From: Streptomyces sp. CC53 | GTDB taxonomy: Bacteria > Actinomycetota > Actinomycetes > Streptomycetales > Streptomycetaceae | Reading direction: 5' to 3' | DNA length: 35,936 nt | Assembly (NCBI RefSeq): GCF_001865245.1 | Contig: NZ_MKXB01000182.1 | Coordinates: forward strand, 1 to 35,936 | In this document: piece after piece, positions 1 through 7,558 of the stretch | How the letters are laid out: the number at the start of each line of letters is the position of its first letter | Position numbering within the stretch: the stretch's first letter is position 1 | Program-made: the position numbers and the translations under genes | The notes under the pieces: model-generated | The model's database searches: none | What the model was told of the DNA's origin: nothing | Seen by the model: the letters and a program-made list of their open reading frames with translations, nothing else

Positions 1-57
1 CACAACACCCCAGGCCACCAACGACCCGGCACACCAACAAACCCCCCTCCGAGCGTT

Positions 58-396
58 AACGGCGGCCACCGCCTGTACGGCGAGGATGCGGTCACCGCGC
101 TGCGGGTGATCAAGGCCGCCCAGCGGCTCGGGTTCACGCTGGAGGAGGTCGCCGAACTCCTGGAGGCCGGCCGCCACCGGCACGGCCGCCCCGTGGCGGG
201 GCTCCAGGAGCGGGCCGCGGCCAAGCTCATCGAGGTCGACGCGAAGATCGCCGATCTGACCACCATCCGCACCGCTCTGGCCGCGGCCGTCGAGGCGGGC
301 TGCGACGACCTGACCGTCTGCGCCGGAAGCTCCTGCTGCCCCATCCCCTTCACCGACCTCGCCGAGGAGAACCGCCATGCCGGACCGTGCTGCTGA
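58..396 (+). pseudogene. MerR-family metal regulator, N-terminus missing
   Basis: The reading frame is recognisably MerR from GGHRLYGEDAVTALRVIKA onward: the second half of the DNA-binding domain, then a long dimerisation helix, then a Cys-rich tail (CDDLTVC, SSCCPIP) of the kind that binds metals in MerR-type sensors. The first helix-turn-helix and the usual start should lie upstream. The frame stays open to base 1, but those codons (Pro/Thr/Asn-rich) do not resemble any MerR N-terminus. Similarity begins abruptly near base 58-61, after gcgttaac, so a recombination or assembly breakpoint is likely there. A short product could start at GTG 106, but it would lack the recognition helix. It overlaps the next gene by 20 bases. 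Family call is firm; metal specificity is not known. Confidence 0.7.
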
Positions 397-694
397 CCTG
401 CGCCCCCACAAGACGCCGAAGGCGCTCGGGGGCCTGGCCGCCCTGGCCTGCGTGGCGTGCTGCGCGCTGCCCGTGCTGATCACGGCGGGCATCGTCGGCG
501 CCGGGGCCGGCGCGGTGCTGGGCTGGCTGCCCGCCCTCGCCGCCGTCCTGGCCGTGCTCGCCAGCGGCACCTGGTGGCTCGGCCGGCGCCGCTCCCACCC
601 CTGCTCCTGCTCGCCGAAGCCCGCAGGCGAGGACGGGTGCGGCTGCAAGGCGTCCGGGAACCCGCTGAAGATCACGAGCACCGCCCGCCAATAG
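377..694 (+). CDS. small Cys-rich membrane protein, MerT-like
   Basis: A 105-residue protein with two hydrophobic segments (about residues 18-47 and 48-68). The first contains C25, C28 and C29 in [15 protein letters not shown], resembling the paired Cys in the first helix of mercuric transporters of the MerT type. The tail has further Cys pairs (C76/C78, C88/C90) suited to soft-metal binding. GAGGAG lies 7 bases before the ATG, and the gene overlaps the end of the MerR-type gene, so the two are probably translationally coupled. The likely role is inner-membrane handling of a thiophilic metal such as mercury or arsenic. This is inferred from motif and context; no mercuric reductase is present in the window. 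Confidence 0.6.
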   Translation: MPDRAADLRPHKTPKALGGLAALACVACCALPVLITAGIVGAGAGAVLGWLPALAAVLAVLASGTWWLGRRRSHPCSCSPKPAGEDGCGCKASGNPLKITSTARQ

Positions 695-704
695 GGTCGC
701 CAGC

Positions 705-878
705 ATGATTGTCGCTCGTTCCGTTGCTCTGTTCGTCGTCGCCGCCCTCTTCGAGATCGGCGGTGCCTGGCTGGTCTGGCAGGGCATCCGCGAGCACAAG
801 GGGTGGATCTGGATCGGCGCCGGCGTCATCGCCCTGGGCCTCTACGGGGTGGTCGCCACGTTCCAGTCCGACGCCAAC
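705..878 (+). pseudogene. ynfA: ynfA (UPF0060) membrane protein, 5' half
   Basis: The 58 codons from ATG 705 match the first half of the YnfA/UPF0060 small multidrug-resistance-like membrane family ([13 protein letters not shown], then [14 protein letters not shown]). After Asn58 the frame turns into unrelated residues ([10 protein letters not shown]) and runs to a stop at 974. The missing second half, beginning [10 protein letters not shown], is found at 4796-4957. Together 58 + 53 residues give 111, the normal family length of about 110. The gene is therefore interrupted by insertion and almost certainly non-functional. It sits 10 bases after the MerT-like gene and was probably part of that operon. 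Confidence 0.88.
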
Positions 879-882
879 GAGC

Positions 883-893
883 CCCGTGGGTTC
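883..893 (+). repeat. left terminal inverted repeat of trio element
   Basis: CCCGTGGGTTC begins four bases inside the left insertion junction. It pairs exactly with GAACCCACGGG at 4775-4785. A further inverted copy with one mismatch (GAACCCGCGGG) lies at 919-929, so the left end holds a pair of facing half-sites, as expected for a tyrosine-recombinase binding region. The binding role is inferred. Confidence 0.6.
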
Positions 894-1038
894 GGGGAAA
901 GTGAAGGCTCCGGGACGGGAACCCGCGGGTCTGTGCGGGGGCTGAGGGGGGCTGTGTCCTTGGGTTCGCTGTGACCGGTGAGGATGGAGTACCAAGTCAT
1001 CCGCCGGATCGGTGGAGGCGGATCACAAGGAGATGTGG

Positions 1039-2013
1039 GTGTCGCAGGAGTCGCGGGGTCTGGTCGCGGGGATGGAACGCCACCAGGTCGCTGTCTATGT
1101 GGGGGCGATGGCGGCCGGGGCCGTGGTGGGCTGGGTTGCCCCTGCTGCCGGGCCGGGTCTGGAGCATGCCATCAACCCGGTGCTCGCCGCCCTTCTCTAT
1201 GTGACGTTCTTGCAGGTTCCGGCCGCTGAGCTGGTTACTTCCCTTCGGGCGGGCCGGTTTCTGGCTGCCGCGCTGGTGGTGAACTTCGTGGTGGTGCCGT
1301 TGGTTGTGGCGGCGATGTTCGTCTTCCTGCCGGACGATCAGGCGGTGCGGCTCGGGGTCCTGCTGGTGTTGCTGGCTCCGTGCGTCGACTACGTGATCGT
1401 CTTCAGTGGGCTGGCCGGTGGCAGCAGCCAGCGACTGCTGGCGGCGACACCGCTGCTGCTGCTCGCGCAGATGGTGCTGTTGCCGGGGTTCTTGTTCCTG
1501 TTCATGGGGTCGGACCTGGCCGACGTGGTCGAGGTCGGCCCGTTCGTCGAGGCGTTCGTCGTGCTGATCGTCATCCCGCTGGCGCTGGCCTGGCTCACTC
1601 AGGCATGGGCGGCCCGCCGGACGGGCGGGCAGAAGGTCGCCGACGCGATGGGGACGACGATGGTGCCGCTGATGGCGGCGACCCTGCTGACGGTGGTCGC
1701 CTCCCAGGTGCCCAAGCTGAATGACAGCTTCTCCGACGTGGCCCGCGTGGTGCCGTTCTATGTGATCTTCCTGGTGGTGATGGCGTTCGCCGGGGTCGCC
1801 GTCGCCCGCGTGTTCCGTCTGGACGTACCGGCTGGCCGGGCGATCGTGTTCACCGGCGCGACCCGCAACTCCCTGGTCGTCCTGCCGCTGGCCCTTGCCC
1901 TGCCCGACCAGCTCGCGATCGCCGCCGTCGTGGTGGTGACCCAGACACTGGTGGAGGTGGTCGGCATGGTGATCTATGTCCGGGCGGTTCCCCGGCTGCT
2001 GCCCGCCCGTTGA
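1039..2013 (+). CDS. BASS-family putative arsenic resistance transporter (cargo)
   Basis: About 324 residues, almost entirely hydrophobic, with eight to ten predicted membrane segments. The pattern fits the bile acid:Na+ symporter/arsenic-resistance superfamily (LLAPCVDYVIVFSGLAGG in the middle and FTGATRNSLVVLPLALALP near the end, the conserved polar breaks of BASS/ACR3 proteins). GTG 1039 is chosen because AAGGAG at 1027-1032 is six bases away; ATG 1033 is too close to it and ATG 1072 lacks a site. It is the only cargo gene in the insertion and lies 3 kb from a full arsenic cluster with its own ACR3, so it may add a second efflux route. Substrate is inferred. It converges with the trio genes, with only 15 bases between the stop codons. 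Confidence 0.72.
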   Translation: MSQESRGLVAGMERHQVAVYVGAMAAGAVVGWVAPAAGPGLEHAINPVLAALLYVTFLQVPAAELVTSLRAGRFLAAALVVNFVVVPLVVAAMFVFLPDDQAVRLGVLLVLLAPCVDYVIVFSGLAGGSSQRLLAATPLLLLAQMVLLPGFLFLFMGSDLADVVEVGPFVEAFVVLIVIPLALAWLTQAWAARRTGGQKVADAMGTTMVPLMAATLLTVVASQVPKLNDSFSDVARVVPFYVIFLVVMAFAGVAVARVFRLDVPAGRAIVFTGATRNSLVVLPLALALPDQLAIAAVVVVTQTLVEVVGMVIYVRAVPRLLPAR

Positions 2014-2028
2014 TCAGGTCCTGTTCCT

Positions 2029-3232
2029 TCACGGCTGCGGTGGGGGCGCCAGCAGTGCACGGGCAGAGGCGGCATAGCGGATCGCGGCGGCCTCGGACAG
2101 CCCGAAAATCAGGGACAGGTGCAGCGGGTCCGGGCCGTGGACGAGGGCTTCGTCGAGCTGTCGGTGCATGCGAAGCCGGTCCAGGGTCGCAACCTTGCCC
2201 TTGAGGGTCTCGCAGACCCAGAACTTGCCGACCGGCTTGGTCGTCACGGCGGTACCGGAGTGGATCAGCAGGTGCGGGTTGGCGGTGTTCGGCCACTGCT
2301 CGCGTCGGTGGGCCAGCCACTCGGTGAGAACGTGCCGGGTTAACTCGTCCATGGGGCAGACCCTCCCGGCCAGGACGATCCGCCGGTTGCCGAGATCGAC
2401 ATCGTCCAGCAGCAGACGCCTCATGGTCTGCCCGCGGGCTGCGTGGACGGCCGCCAGGACGAGCATCACGCGGGCCGCCGGGGTGGTGGATGCGGCGACC
2501 GCGGCGTCGATGTCACCCTGCTCCAGGGGCTGGAGGAGGGAGTCGTTGCGGACCCCGACCTTGATCCGGGTGGTGGGGTTGGCGAAGATCCTTCCGTTCC
2601 TCTTGGCCCACCTGAACAAGGACCGCAGCGCGACCCCGTGCCGTTCGCGAGCCTGACCGCGCAGCGAGTCCAGATGGTCGGTGATGTCGGTGCGGGTGAC
2701 TTCCCGCAGGTGTCCGTAGCGGGTGGACCAGCCGGTGAGCCAGGTGCAGAGCCCAGGCCAGCCACGGGTCGTCCGGCCGGGCCCGCGCCGGCCCGGTGAG
2801 ATCGCGGCGGGCCTCGAACAGGGTGCCCTGAATCCAGCCGGTGGCCGCAGGCCGTGCCAGCGGTCGGGGCTGGGCGGCTTCGATCGCCCGCAGCCGGTCG
2901 CGGCGGCGTCCGCGCGGGTTCTTCCTGCTCCAGCGGCGCTGGAGGTCTGCGAGGAACAGCTGCCGGTGCCGCAGCCGGTCGAGGAACGGGGCCAGCGCGG
3001 TGGCCGGGCCGGAAGGCCGTCCGGCGTCCTTGGCGTCCGCGCCGGCCTGGCGCCAACACAACCGGCAGTAGCCCCGCTTCAGCGGTGCCTGATGACCGCA
3101 TCCGCTGCAGGCGGCGGCCTCGTGGCGGCGCCGGAAGCCATCGCATGCCTGGCACCGTGACGCGGTCAGCACTCCCCAGGCCAGGCAGTCACGGCAGCTG
3201 GCGGCCGGGTTCGGACGGCGGCCGACGGTCAC
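2029..3232 (-). pseudogene. third trio gene: zinc-ribbon/recombinase-like protein, frameshifted
   Basis: It begins with GTG overlapping the stop of the HTH gene (GTGA). The N-terminus has two zinc ribbons (CRDC...CQAC and CSGC...CRLC). It continues in one frame to about base 2757 (DPWLA) and resumes in another frame at GLCTWLTGW, running through SLFRWAKRNGRIFANPTTRIKVG to the stop at 2029. A one-base insertion or equivalent near 2757 therefore splits a protein of about 400 residues; a sequencing error cannot be excluded. The second half has the core-binding and catalytic-fold look of a tyrosine recombinase (ANPTTRIKVG, then AARVMLVLAAVHAARGQTMR). The intact counterpart at 30404-32902 is twice as long, mainly because it has more zinc ribbons. 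Confidence 0.65.
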
Positions 3233-3543
3233 GGCGGAGGCAGGGACCGGCCCCGAGGCCGCTTCGGGACCACGTCCCCGGCCACCGCCTGCTGCGGTTC
3301 GGCGGCAGGGGCAGGACGCTGGACCTTCTCCGGTTCGCTCAGCAGCAGTTCTCCGACCTCACACCCGATGACCGCGCAGATCACGTCCAGGTCGTCGAGT
3401 TTGATGCTGGCCGGCTGCCCGGACCACAGGCCGGACATCTTCCCCGCAGAGATCACCAGGCCCGCCTCAGCCAGCATCCGCTGCAGTTCGCTGGCCTTCC
3501 AGATCCCGCGTTGTGCGGCGACCAGCCGCAGATTCCACCTCAT
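3229..3543 (-). CDS. small XRE-like HTH protein, middle gene of trio 1
   Basis: A 104-residue protein with an N-terminal five-helix Cro/XRE-type domain (ASELQRMLAEAGLVISAGKM, then LDDLDVICAVIGCEVGELL, typical of the YozG/HTH_26-like subgroup) and a Pro/Arg-rich tail. Its ATG overlaps the recombinase stop (ATGA) and its own stop overlaps the next start (GTGA), so the three genes are translationally chained. It is a counterpart of the 30062-30400 protein in trio 2. It may be an accessory DNA-binding or directionality protein for recombination, or an autoregulator. Role is inferred. Confidence 0.75.
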   Translation of the reverse strand: MRWNLRLVAAQRGIWKASELQRMLAEAGLVISAGKMSGLWSGQPASIKLDDLDVICAVIGCEVGELLLSEPEKVQRPAPAAEPQQAVAGDVVPKRPRGRSLPPP

Positions 3544-4688
3544 GCCATCAGGCCCTTCAGTCGCTGTCCGGCCCGCTCCAGGCCAGCGGCCCAGGAGTCC
3601 TCGACATGGGTGCGGTGGACGTGGACATAACGCATGGTGGTGGCGATCCAGGCATGTCCCAGCACCTCTTGGATCGAGATCAGATCCAGGCCGCCGCGAT
3701 AGAGCTGAGACGCGCAGTAGTGCCGCAGAACGTGCGGGGTGAGCGTCTCCGCCCAGCCGGGCAGGTGCCGTTCGGCCGCCTGAGCCAGGCCGGCCCGCAG
3801 GGCATCGTCACCGATCCGGCGGCTGCTGCCGTCCGCGTTGCGCCGCTCGGAGGGGAACAGCGGTGCACCAGGCCGGACATGGTCGTCGTCGAAGTGGCCC
3901 CACACCTCCTCCACGAACCACCGCAACGTCCGCCCCGCCCCATTGATCAGCGGCACCACACGTTCCCGCGGCCCGGACCCGCGAGCCCCCTTTCCATGAC
4001 GGACGTGCAGCTTGCCGAACCGGCCCAGCTCCCACTTGATGTCATGCAGGTCGAGTTTGCGGACCTCGTTCACCCGCAGTCCGACCTCGCTCATCAGCCG
4101 GGCAGCCGTATAGTTCCGCGCCGTTGGGGCGAACTTCCGGCAGGTTGCCAGGTCCTCCCGCCAGCCCGCGAACAGCCGGTCAATCTCCGCCTCCGACGGC
4201 GGGATGCGCAAGGCCGCGGGCTGCTGGCCGCGCGGGCGGTTGAGCTCGTCCAGCGGGCACTCCACCGCCCGCCCCATCAGACGGTGAACCGCAGCCGGGT
4301 GCCGCAACTCCAGGAACAGGAAGAACGTCGACAGCGCCTGGGCACGAGCCAGCCGGGTGCCCTTGGCCGCATCGCGCATCACCCGCCCGAAATAGGCGTC
4401 CGCGTCGGCGCTCTGCATCTCCCACAGCGGCCGACCGAACCAGACCCGCAGCTGTTCCAGATGCGTCACATCGGCGCTGATCGTCCCGTCGGCCAGCCCG
4501 GCCGAGGCCCGAGCCAGCACAAAGCCCGCCAGCACGTCGGTCTCGAAAGCCGCGATCTCCTCGGCTGTCTCCGCGGGCCTTCGCTCCCCCAGATCGGCCA
4601 CAGCTGCCAGAGCCACCCCGCCCCCGCCTTCACCCTCGCCCCCGGTTCCTCGGACAACACGACAACGATTCAGAAAGCCTGAAGACAC
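3540..4688 (-). CDS. tyrosine recombinase, first gene of trio 1
   Basis: A 382-residue phage-integrase-family recombinase. The N-terminal core-binding domain is followed by the catalytic domain with the expected residues: Arg I in EVGLRVNEVRKLDL, the H-x-x-R box in TPHVLRHYCASQL, a His in LGHAWIATTMR and the nucleophilic Tyr in MRYVHVHRTH. All catalytic positions look intact, so this is probably the active enzyme of the element. It sits about 107 bases from the right end and reads inward. Its start codon lies inside a palindrome (4678-4694), which may be an operator. It overlaps the HTH gene by ATGA. The start could also be slightly further in. Confidence 0.88.
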   Translation of the reverse strand: MSSGFLNRCRVVRGTGGEGEGGGGVALAAVADLGERRPAETAEEIAAFETDVLAGFVLARASAGLADGTISADVTHLEQLRVWFGRPLWEMQSADADAYFGRVMRDAAKGTRLARAQALSTFFLFLELRHPAAVHRLMGRAVECPLDELNRPRGQQPAALRIPPSEAEIDRLFAGWREDLATCRKFAPTARNYTAARLMSEVGLRVNEVRKLDLHDIKWELGRFGKLHVRHGKGARGSGPRERVVPLINGAGRTLRWFVEEVWGHFDDDHVRPGAPLFPSERRNADGSSRRIGDDALRAGLAQAAERHLPGWAETLTPHVLRHYCASQLYRGGLDLISIQEVLGHAWIATTMRYVHVHRTHVEDSWAAGLERAGQRLKGLMA

Positions 4689-4694
4689 TTCAGG
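4678..4694. promoter_or_regulatory. palindrome across the recombinase start codon
   Basis: CCTGAAG-ACA-CTTCAGG is a perfect 7+3+7 dyad that contains the recombinase start codon. A protein bound here would block expression of the trio; the HTH protein of the same operon is the natural candidate. Alternatively it is a recombinase arm site. No direct evidence beyond symmetry and position. Confidence 0.4.
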
Positions 4695-4774
4695 TCGGCC
4701 TACTGCCCTGGGAGGGGAGGAAACACCCAGGTCAAGTCGCCAACAACGGCTGATGCCGGGACCACACTGCGAAG

Positions 4775-4785
4775 GAACCCACGGG
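4775..4785 (-). repeat. right terminal inverted repeat of trio element
   Basis: GAACCCACGGG, the exact complement of the left-end CCCGTGGGTTC, ends ten bases before the right junction at 4795/4796. The unequal distance to the junction (4 versus 10 bases) may reflect a carried-over crossover segment, as in Tn554-type insertion. Confidence 0.6.
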
Positions 4786-4795
4786 TTGTTTGATA

Positions 4796-4957
4796 TTCGG
4801 GCGCATCCTTGCTGCGTACGGCGGGATCTTCGTGGCCGGGTCGATCGCCTGGGGCATGATCGCCGACGGCTACCGACCCGACCGCTTCGACATCATCGGC
4901 GCCTTGGTGTGCCTCCCGGGGATGGCCGTGATCATGTACGCGCCCCGCAGCCACTGA
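4796..4957 (+). pseudogene. ynfA: ynfA (UPF0060) membrane protein, 3' half
   Basis: Fifty-three codons beginning [10 protein letters not shown] and ending APRSH-stop match the C-terminal half of UPF0060 proteins ([18 protein letters not shown], then [10 protein letters not shown]). There is no start codon or ribosome site. It completes the 5' half at 705-878 without gain or loss of a codon, which makes it the best evidence for a clean insertion. Confidence 0.88.
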
Positions 4958-5005
4958 CACCTACCGGCCGGCGATTCACCCTGTCCTGACGCCCGGCGTG
5001 TGGCG

Positions 5006-6070
5006 TCAGCTGCTCAGCAGCTGCGCGATCTGCCGGGCGGCGTCACGTGCGGGGCGGCCGACGCCGATCAGAGTGGCGGAGGCCGGGCCGGTCCAGTCGC
5101 CGTAGCCGAGCAGGTGCAGGCGCGGCTCGCCGAGGGCGCGTGTGCCGTCGGTGGGGACGTGGCCGCGCGGCCCGCGCAGACCCAGTGGGGCAAGGTGGGC
5201 GAGGGCTGGCCGGAAGCCGGTGCACCAGATGACCGCGTCCGCGCCGGTGTGGCTGCCATCAGCCCACCGGACACCGTCTTCCGTGAGGCGGGAGAACATC
5301 GGCTTCGCGTGCAGGAGCCCGGCGTCGCGGGCGGCGCGAACCGGCGGCACGGCGACGATGTCGCCGAGTGAGGCGATGCCGCCGGTGTCGCTGCGGCCGG
5401 CATCAAGGGCGCGGCGGCGGGCGGTGGCGACGTCGAACAGGGCGCGGCCGTCGATGTCGTCGGCCAGGAACTGCGGTGGGCGCTGGGTCACCCAGGTCAC
5501 CTCGATGTTGCCGTCCAGGGCGAGGTCGGCGGTGATCTGGGCGCCGGAGTTCCCGCCGCCGACCACGACAACGCGCTGCCCGGCGAAGTCGGCCGGAGAG
5601 CGGTAGTTCACCGTGTGCAGCTGCCGTCCGGTGAAGACACCCCGGCCGGGCACGGCGGGCAGGAAGGGGCGGGACCAGGGGCCGGTCGCGCTGACGACCG
5701 CCCGGGCCCGCCAGGTGCCGGTGTCCGCCTCGACCAGGAGTCTCTCGCCGTCGCGGCGCACGGCGTCCACGCGGGTGCCGTGCTGGACGGGCAGGTCGTA
5801 GCGCTTCTCGTAGTCGGCGAGGTAGTCCACCACATGCCCGGCGCCGGGATAGGTCTCGCCCGTCTGGACGGGCATGAGCCGTCCGGGCAGCGAGGAGTGC
5901 TCCGCCGGGGAGAACAGGTGCAGAGAGTCCCACATGTGCTGCCAGGCCCCGCCCGGCGCCGGATCAGCGTCCAGGATCACGAAGTCGAGGCCCTGGCGGC
6001 GCAGGTGATAGCCGGCGGCGAGCCCAGCTTGGCCGCCGCCGACCACCACCACATCCACAGCGCTCGTCAC
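5006..6070 (-). CDS. arsO: ArsO-type flavin-dependent monooxygenase
   Basis: A 354-residue FAD/NAD(P)H protein of the flavin-containing monooxygenase type. It has an N-terminal FAD-binding loop (VVVVGGGQAG, residues 11-16), a second dinucleotide loop (VVVVGGGNSGAQI) in mid-protein, and a late ATG-like motif (DAVIWCTGFRP). The GTG start is used because it overlaps the ACR3 stop by GTGA, indicating translational coupling. In Streptomyces linear-plasmid ars clusters (pHZ227 type) a gene of this kind, arsO, lies directly after the arsenite pump. Its biochemical role is still uncertain, possibly oxidation of organic or inorganic arsenicals. Last gene of the arsR-ACR3-arsO operon. It converges on the ynfA remnant. 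Confidence 0.82.
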   Translation of the reverse strand: MTSAVDVVVVGGGQAGLAAGYHLRRQGLDFVILDADPAPGGAWQHMWDSLHLFSPAEHSSLPGRLMPVQTGETYPGAGHVVDYLADYEKRYDLPVQHGTRVDAVRRDGERLLVEADTGTWRARAVVSATGPWSRPFLPAVPGRGVFTGRQLHTVNYRSPADFAGQRVVVVGGGNSGAQITADLALDGNIEVTWVTQRPPQFLADDIDGRALFDVATARRRALDAGRSDTGGIASLGDIVAVPPVRAARDAGLLHAKPMFSRLTEDGVRWADGSHTGADAVIWCTGFRPALAHLAPLGLRGPRGHVPTDGTRALGEPRLHLLGYGDWTGPASATLIGVGRPARDAARQIAQLLSS

Positions 6071-7179
6071 GGGGCCGTCGTCACCGCACCTGCAGCGAAC
6101 TTCTTGCGCCAGGCAAGCGCGACGTAGACCAGGCCGATCAGGACCGGTACTTCGATGAGCGGTCCGACGACTCCGGACAGGGCCTGGCCGGAGGTGACGC
6201 CGAAGGTGGCGATGGCGACCGCGATGGCCAGCTCGAAGTTGTTGCCCGCCGCCGTGAACGCCAGCGTCGTGGTGCGGTCGTAGGCGAGCCCCAGGCCCTT
6301 GCCGAGCAGGAAGGTGCCGAAGAACATGACCGCGAAGTACACCAGCAGCGGCAGCGCGATCCGGGCGACATCCAGCGGCTGCGAGGTGATCGTCTTCCCC
6401 TGCAGGGCGAAGAGGATGACGATCGTGAACAGCAGCCCGTACAGCGCCCACGGGCCGATCTTCGGCAGGAACTTCGCCTCATAGTCGGTCCGGCCCATCT
6501 TCTGCTCACCGACGCGGCGGGTCAGGAAGCCGGCCAGCAGCGGGATGCCGAGGAAGATGACGACGTTCAGGGCGATGTGCCAGACGGACACGTCCAGGCC
6601 CTGACCGTCGCCGAGGTTCATCCAGCGCGGCAGCAGGTCGAGGTAGAACCAGCCCAGCAGGCCGAACGCGAGGACCTGGAACACCGAGTTCAGCGCGACC
6701 AGGACGGCGGCGGCCTCGCGGTCGCCGCAGGCAAGATCGTTCCAGATGATGACCATGGCGATGCAGCGGGCCAGGCCGACGATGATGAGGCCGGTGCGGT
6801 ACTCGGGCAGGTCCGGCAGGAAGATCCACGCCAGCGCGAACATCACCGCCGGGCCGACGATCCAGTTGATGACCAGCGAGGAGATAAGCAGCTTGCGGTC
6901 GCTGGTCACGCGGTCGAGCTTGTCGTAGCGGACCTTGGCCAGGACCGGGTACATCATGACCAGCAGGCCGAGCGCGATCGGCAGGGAGATCCCGCCGATC
7001 TCGATCTTCGCCAGCGCGTCGTTCATCCCCGGGATGAGACGTCCCAGGCCCAGGCCGACGGCCATGGCGAGCAGGATCCACACCGCGAGGTAGCGGTCGA
7101 GGGTGGAGAGCTTCTTGACGATCGAGTCGTCCCCACCGCCGGCCGGAGCGGAGGCGGTGGTGGGCTCGGTGGAGGTCAC
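6067..7179 (-). CDS. arsB: ACR3-type arsenite efflux permease
   Basis: A 370-residue membrane protein of the ACR3 family, with about ten hydrophobic segments after a short Ser/Thr/Pro N-terminus. Diagnostic stretches include GLARCIAMVIIWNDLACGD (containing the Cys implicated in arsenite transport in ACR3) and TLAFTAAGNNFELAIAVAIA. It expels As(III), and possibly Sb(III), from the cytoplasm. The start ATG overlaps the arsR stop (ATGA), so the pump is coupled to its repressor. In Streptomyces clusters this gene is called arsB although the family is ACR3. All expected features are present and full length. Confidence 0.93.
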   Translation of the reverse strand: MTSTEPTTASAPAGGGDDSIVKKLSTLDRYLAVWILLAMAVGLGLGRLIPGMNDALAKIEIGGISLPIALGLLVMMYPVLAKVRYDKLDRVTSDRKLLISSLVINWIVGPAVMFALAWIFLPDLPEYRTGLIIVGLARCIAMVIIWNDLACGDREAAAVLVALNSVFQVLAFGLLGWFYLDLLPRWMNLGDGQGLDVSVWHIALNVVIFLGIPLLAGFLTRRVGEQKMGRTDYEAKFLPKIGPWALYGLLFTIVILFALQGKTITSQPLDVARIALPLLVYFAVMFFGTFLLGKGLGLAYDRTTTLAFTAAGNNFELAIAVAIATFGVTSGQALSGVVGPLIEVPVLIGLVYVALAWRKKFAAGAVTTAP

Positions 7180-7484
7180 GGGCAGGCCCTCTTGTTCTCG
7201 GCAGCGGTACGGGCGGAGGCGGCGAGTTCGGCGAACTGCTCGGACAGCCCGGCCAGGACCTCGGGCTTGAGCTTGAAGTAGGTGAACCGGCCGCAGGGCT
7301 CGGTCTCCACCAGGCCGGCCTCGCGCAGCACCTTCATATGGTTGGACAGGTTGGTCTGCTTGGCTCCGGTCTCCTCAACCAGGTGCGTCATGCAGAGCGT
7401 CTCGCGCGCCAGCAGGGTCACGATCTTCAGGCGGAGCGGATCACCCAACACCCGGATCACATCAGGATCGACTGAAGTCAGCAT
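7176..7484 (-). CDS. arsR: ArsR-family arsenite-responsive repressor
   Basis: A 102-residue winged-helix repressor of the ArsR/SmtB type. It has a recognition helix in AKQTNLSNHMKVLREAGLV and a wing in GRFTYFKL. Cys residues are C31 (ETLCMTH), C64 (EPCGRF) and C101. The classical E. coli CVC pair is absent, so the arsenite site must use these separate Cys, as in other ArsR variants. It is the first gene of the arsR-ACR3-arsO operon, divergent from the arsenate reductase operon. The 74-base gap between them must hold both promoters. It most likely represses both directions and is released by As(III). Confidence 0.9.
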   Translation of the reverse strand: MLTSVDPDVIRVLGDPLRLKIVTLLARETLCMTHLVEETGAKQTNLSNHMKVLREAGLVETEPCGRFTYFKLKPEVLAGLSEQFAELAASARTAAENKRACP

Positions 7485-7507
7485 CCCCTGATACTGTCAC
7501 ATCACCA

Positions 7508-7525
7508 CGCGCTGACACCAGCGCG
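7508..7525. promoter_or_regulatory. dyad in arsR/arsC divergent intergenic region
   Basis: CGCGCTG-ACAC-CAGCGCG is a perfect 7+4+7 inverted repeat in the gap between the two ars operons. ArsR repressors bind imperfect dyads in such places, so this is the obvious operator candidate. The assignment rests on position and symmetry only. Confidence 0.45.
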
Positions 7526-7558
7526 GGCTGACTTATTGGGCGCGTCGAAGGAGTCCCC

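Larger units (their letters stand above)
879..4795. mobile_element. tyrosine-recombinase trio transposon inserted in ynfA, with transporter cargo
   Basis: Both edges are set by ynfA. Codon 58 ends at 878 and codon 59 (TTC) begins at 4796, so the roughly 3917 bases between are inserted and their removal restores a perfect reading frame. No target duplication is evident. Near the ends lie 11-base inverted repeats, CCCGTGGGTTC (883-893) and GAACCCACGGG (4775-4785). Inside are a BASS-family transporter (plus strand) and three overlapping minus-strand genes: tyrosine recombinase, HTH protein and zinc-ribbon protein (frameshifted). The architecture recalls Tn554-type elements (two recombinases plus a small protein) but is not identical. 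A related trio is at 28949-32902. The family name is not known to me. Confidence 0.85.

Noticed and set aside
1..60. A linear-plasmid telomere at the left edge
   Set aside because: The first 60 bases show none of the nested palindromes of Streptomyces telomeres, and the frame of a broken merR runs into them.
705..974. Treating the 89-residue frame as a complete small membrane protein
   Set aside because: Residues after 58 are not family-like, and the true second half lies at 4796-4957.
2029..4688. A recombinase-in-trio (RIT) element
   Set aside because: RIT elements have three full tyrosine recombinases. Here the middle gene is a small HTH protein and the third is a zinc-ribbon protein.
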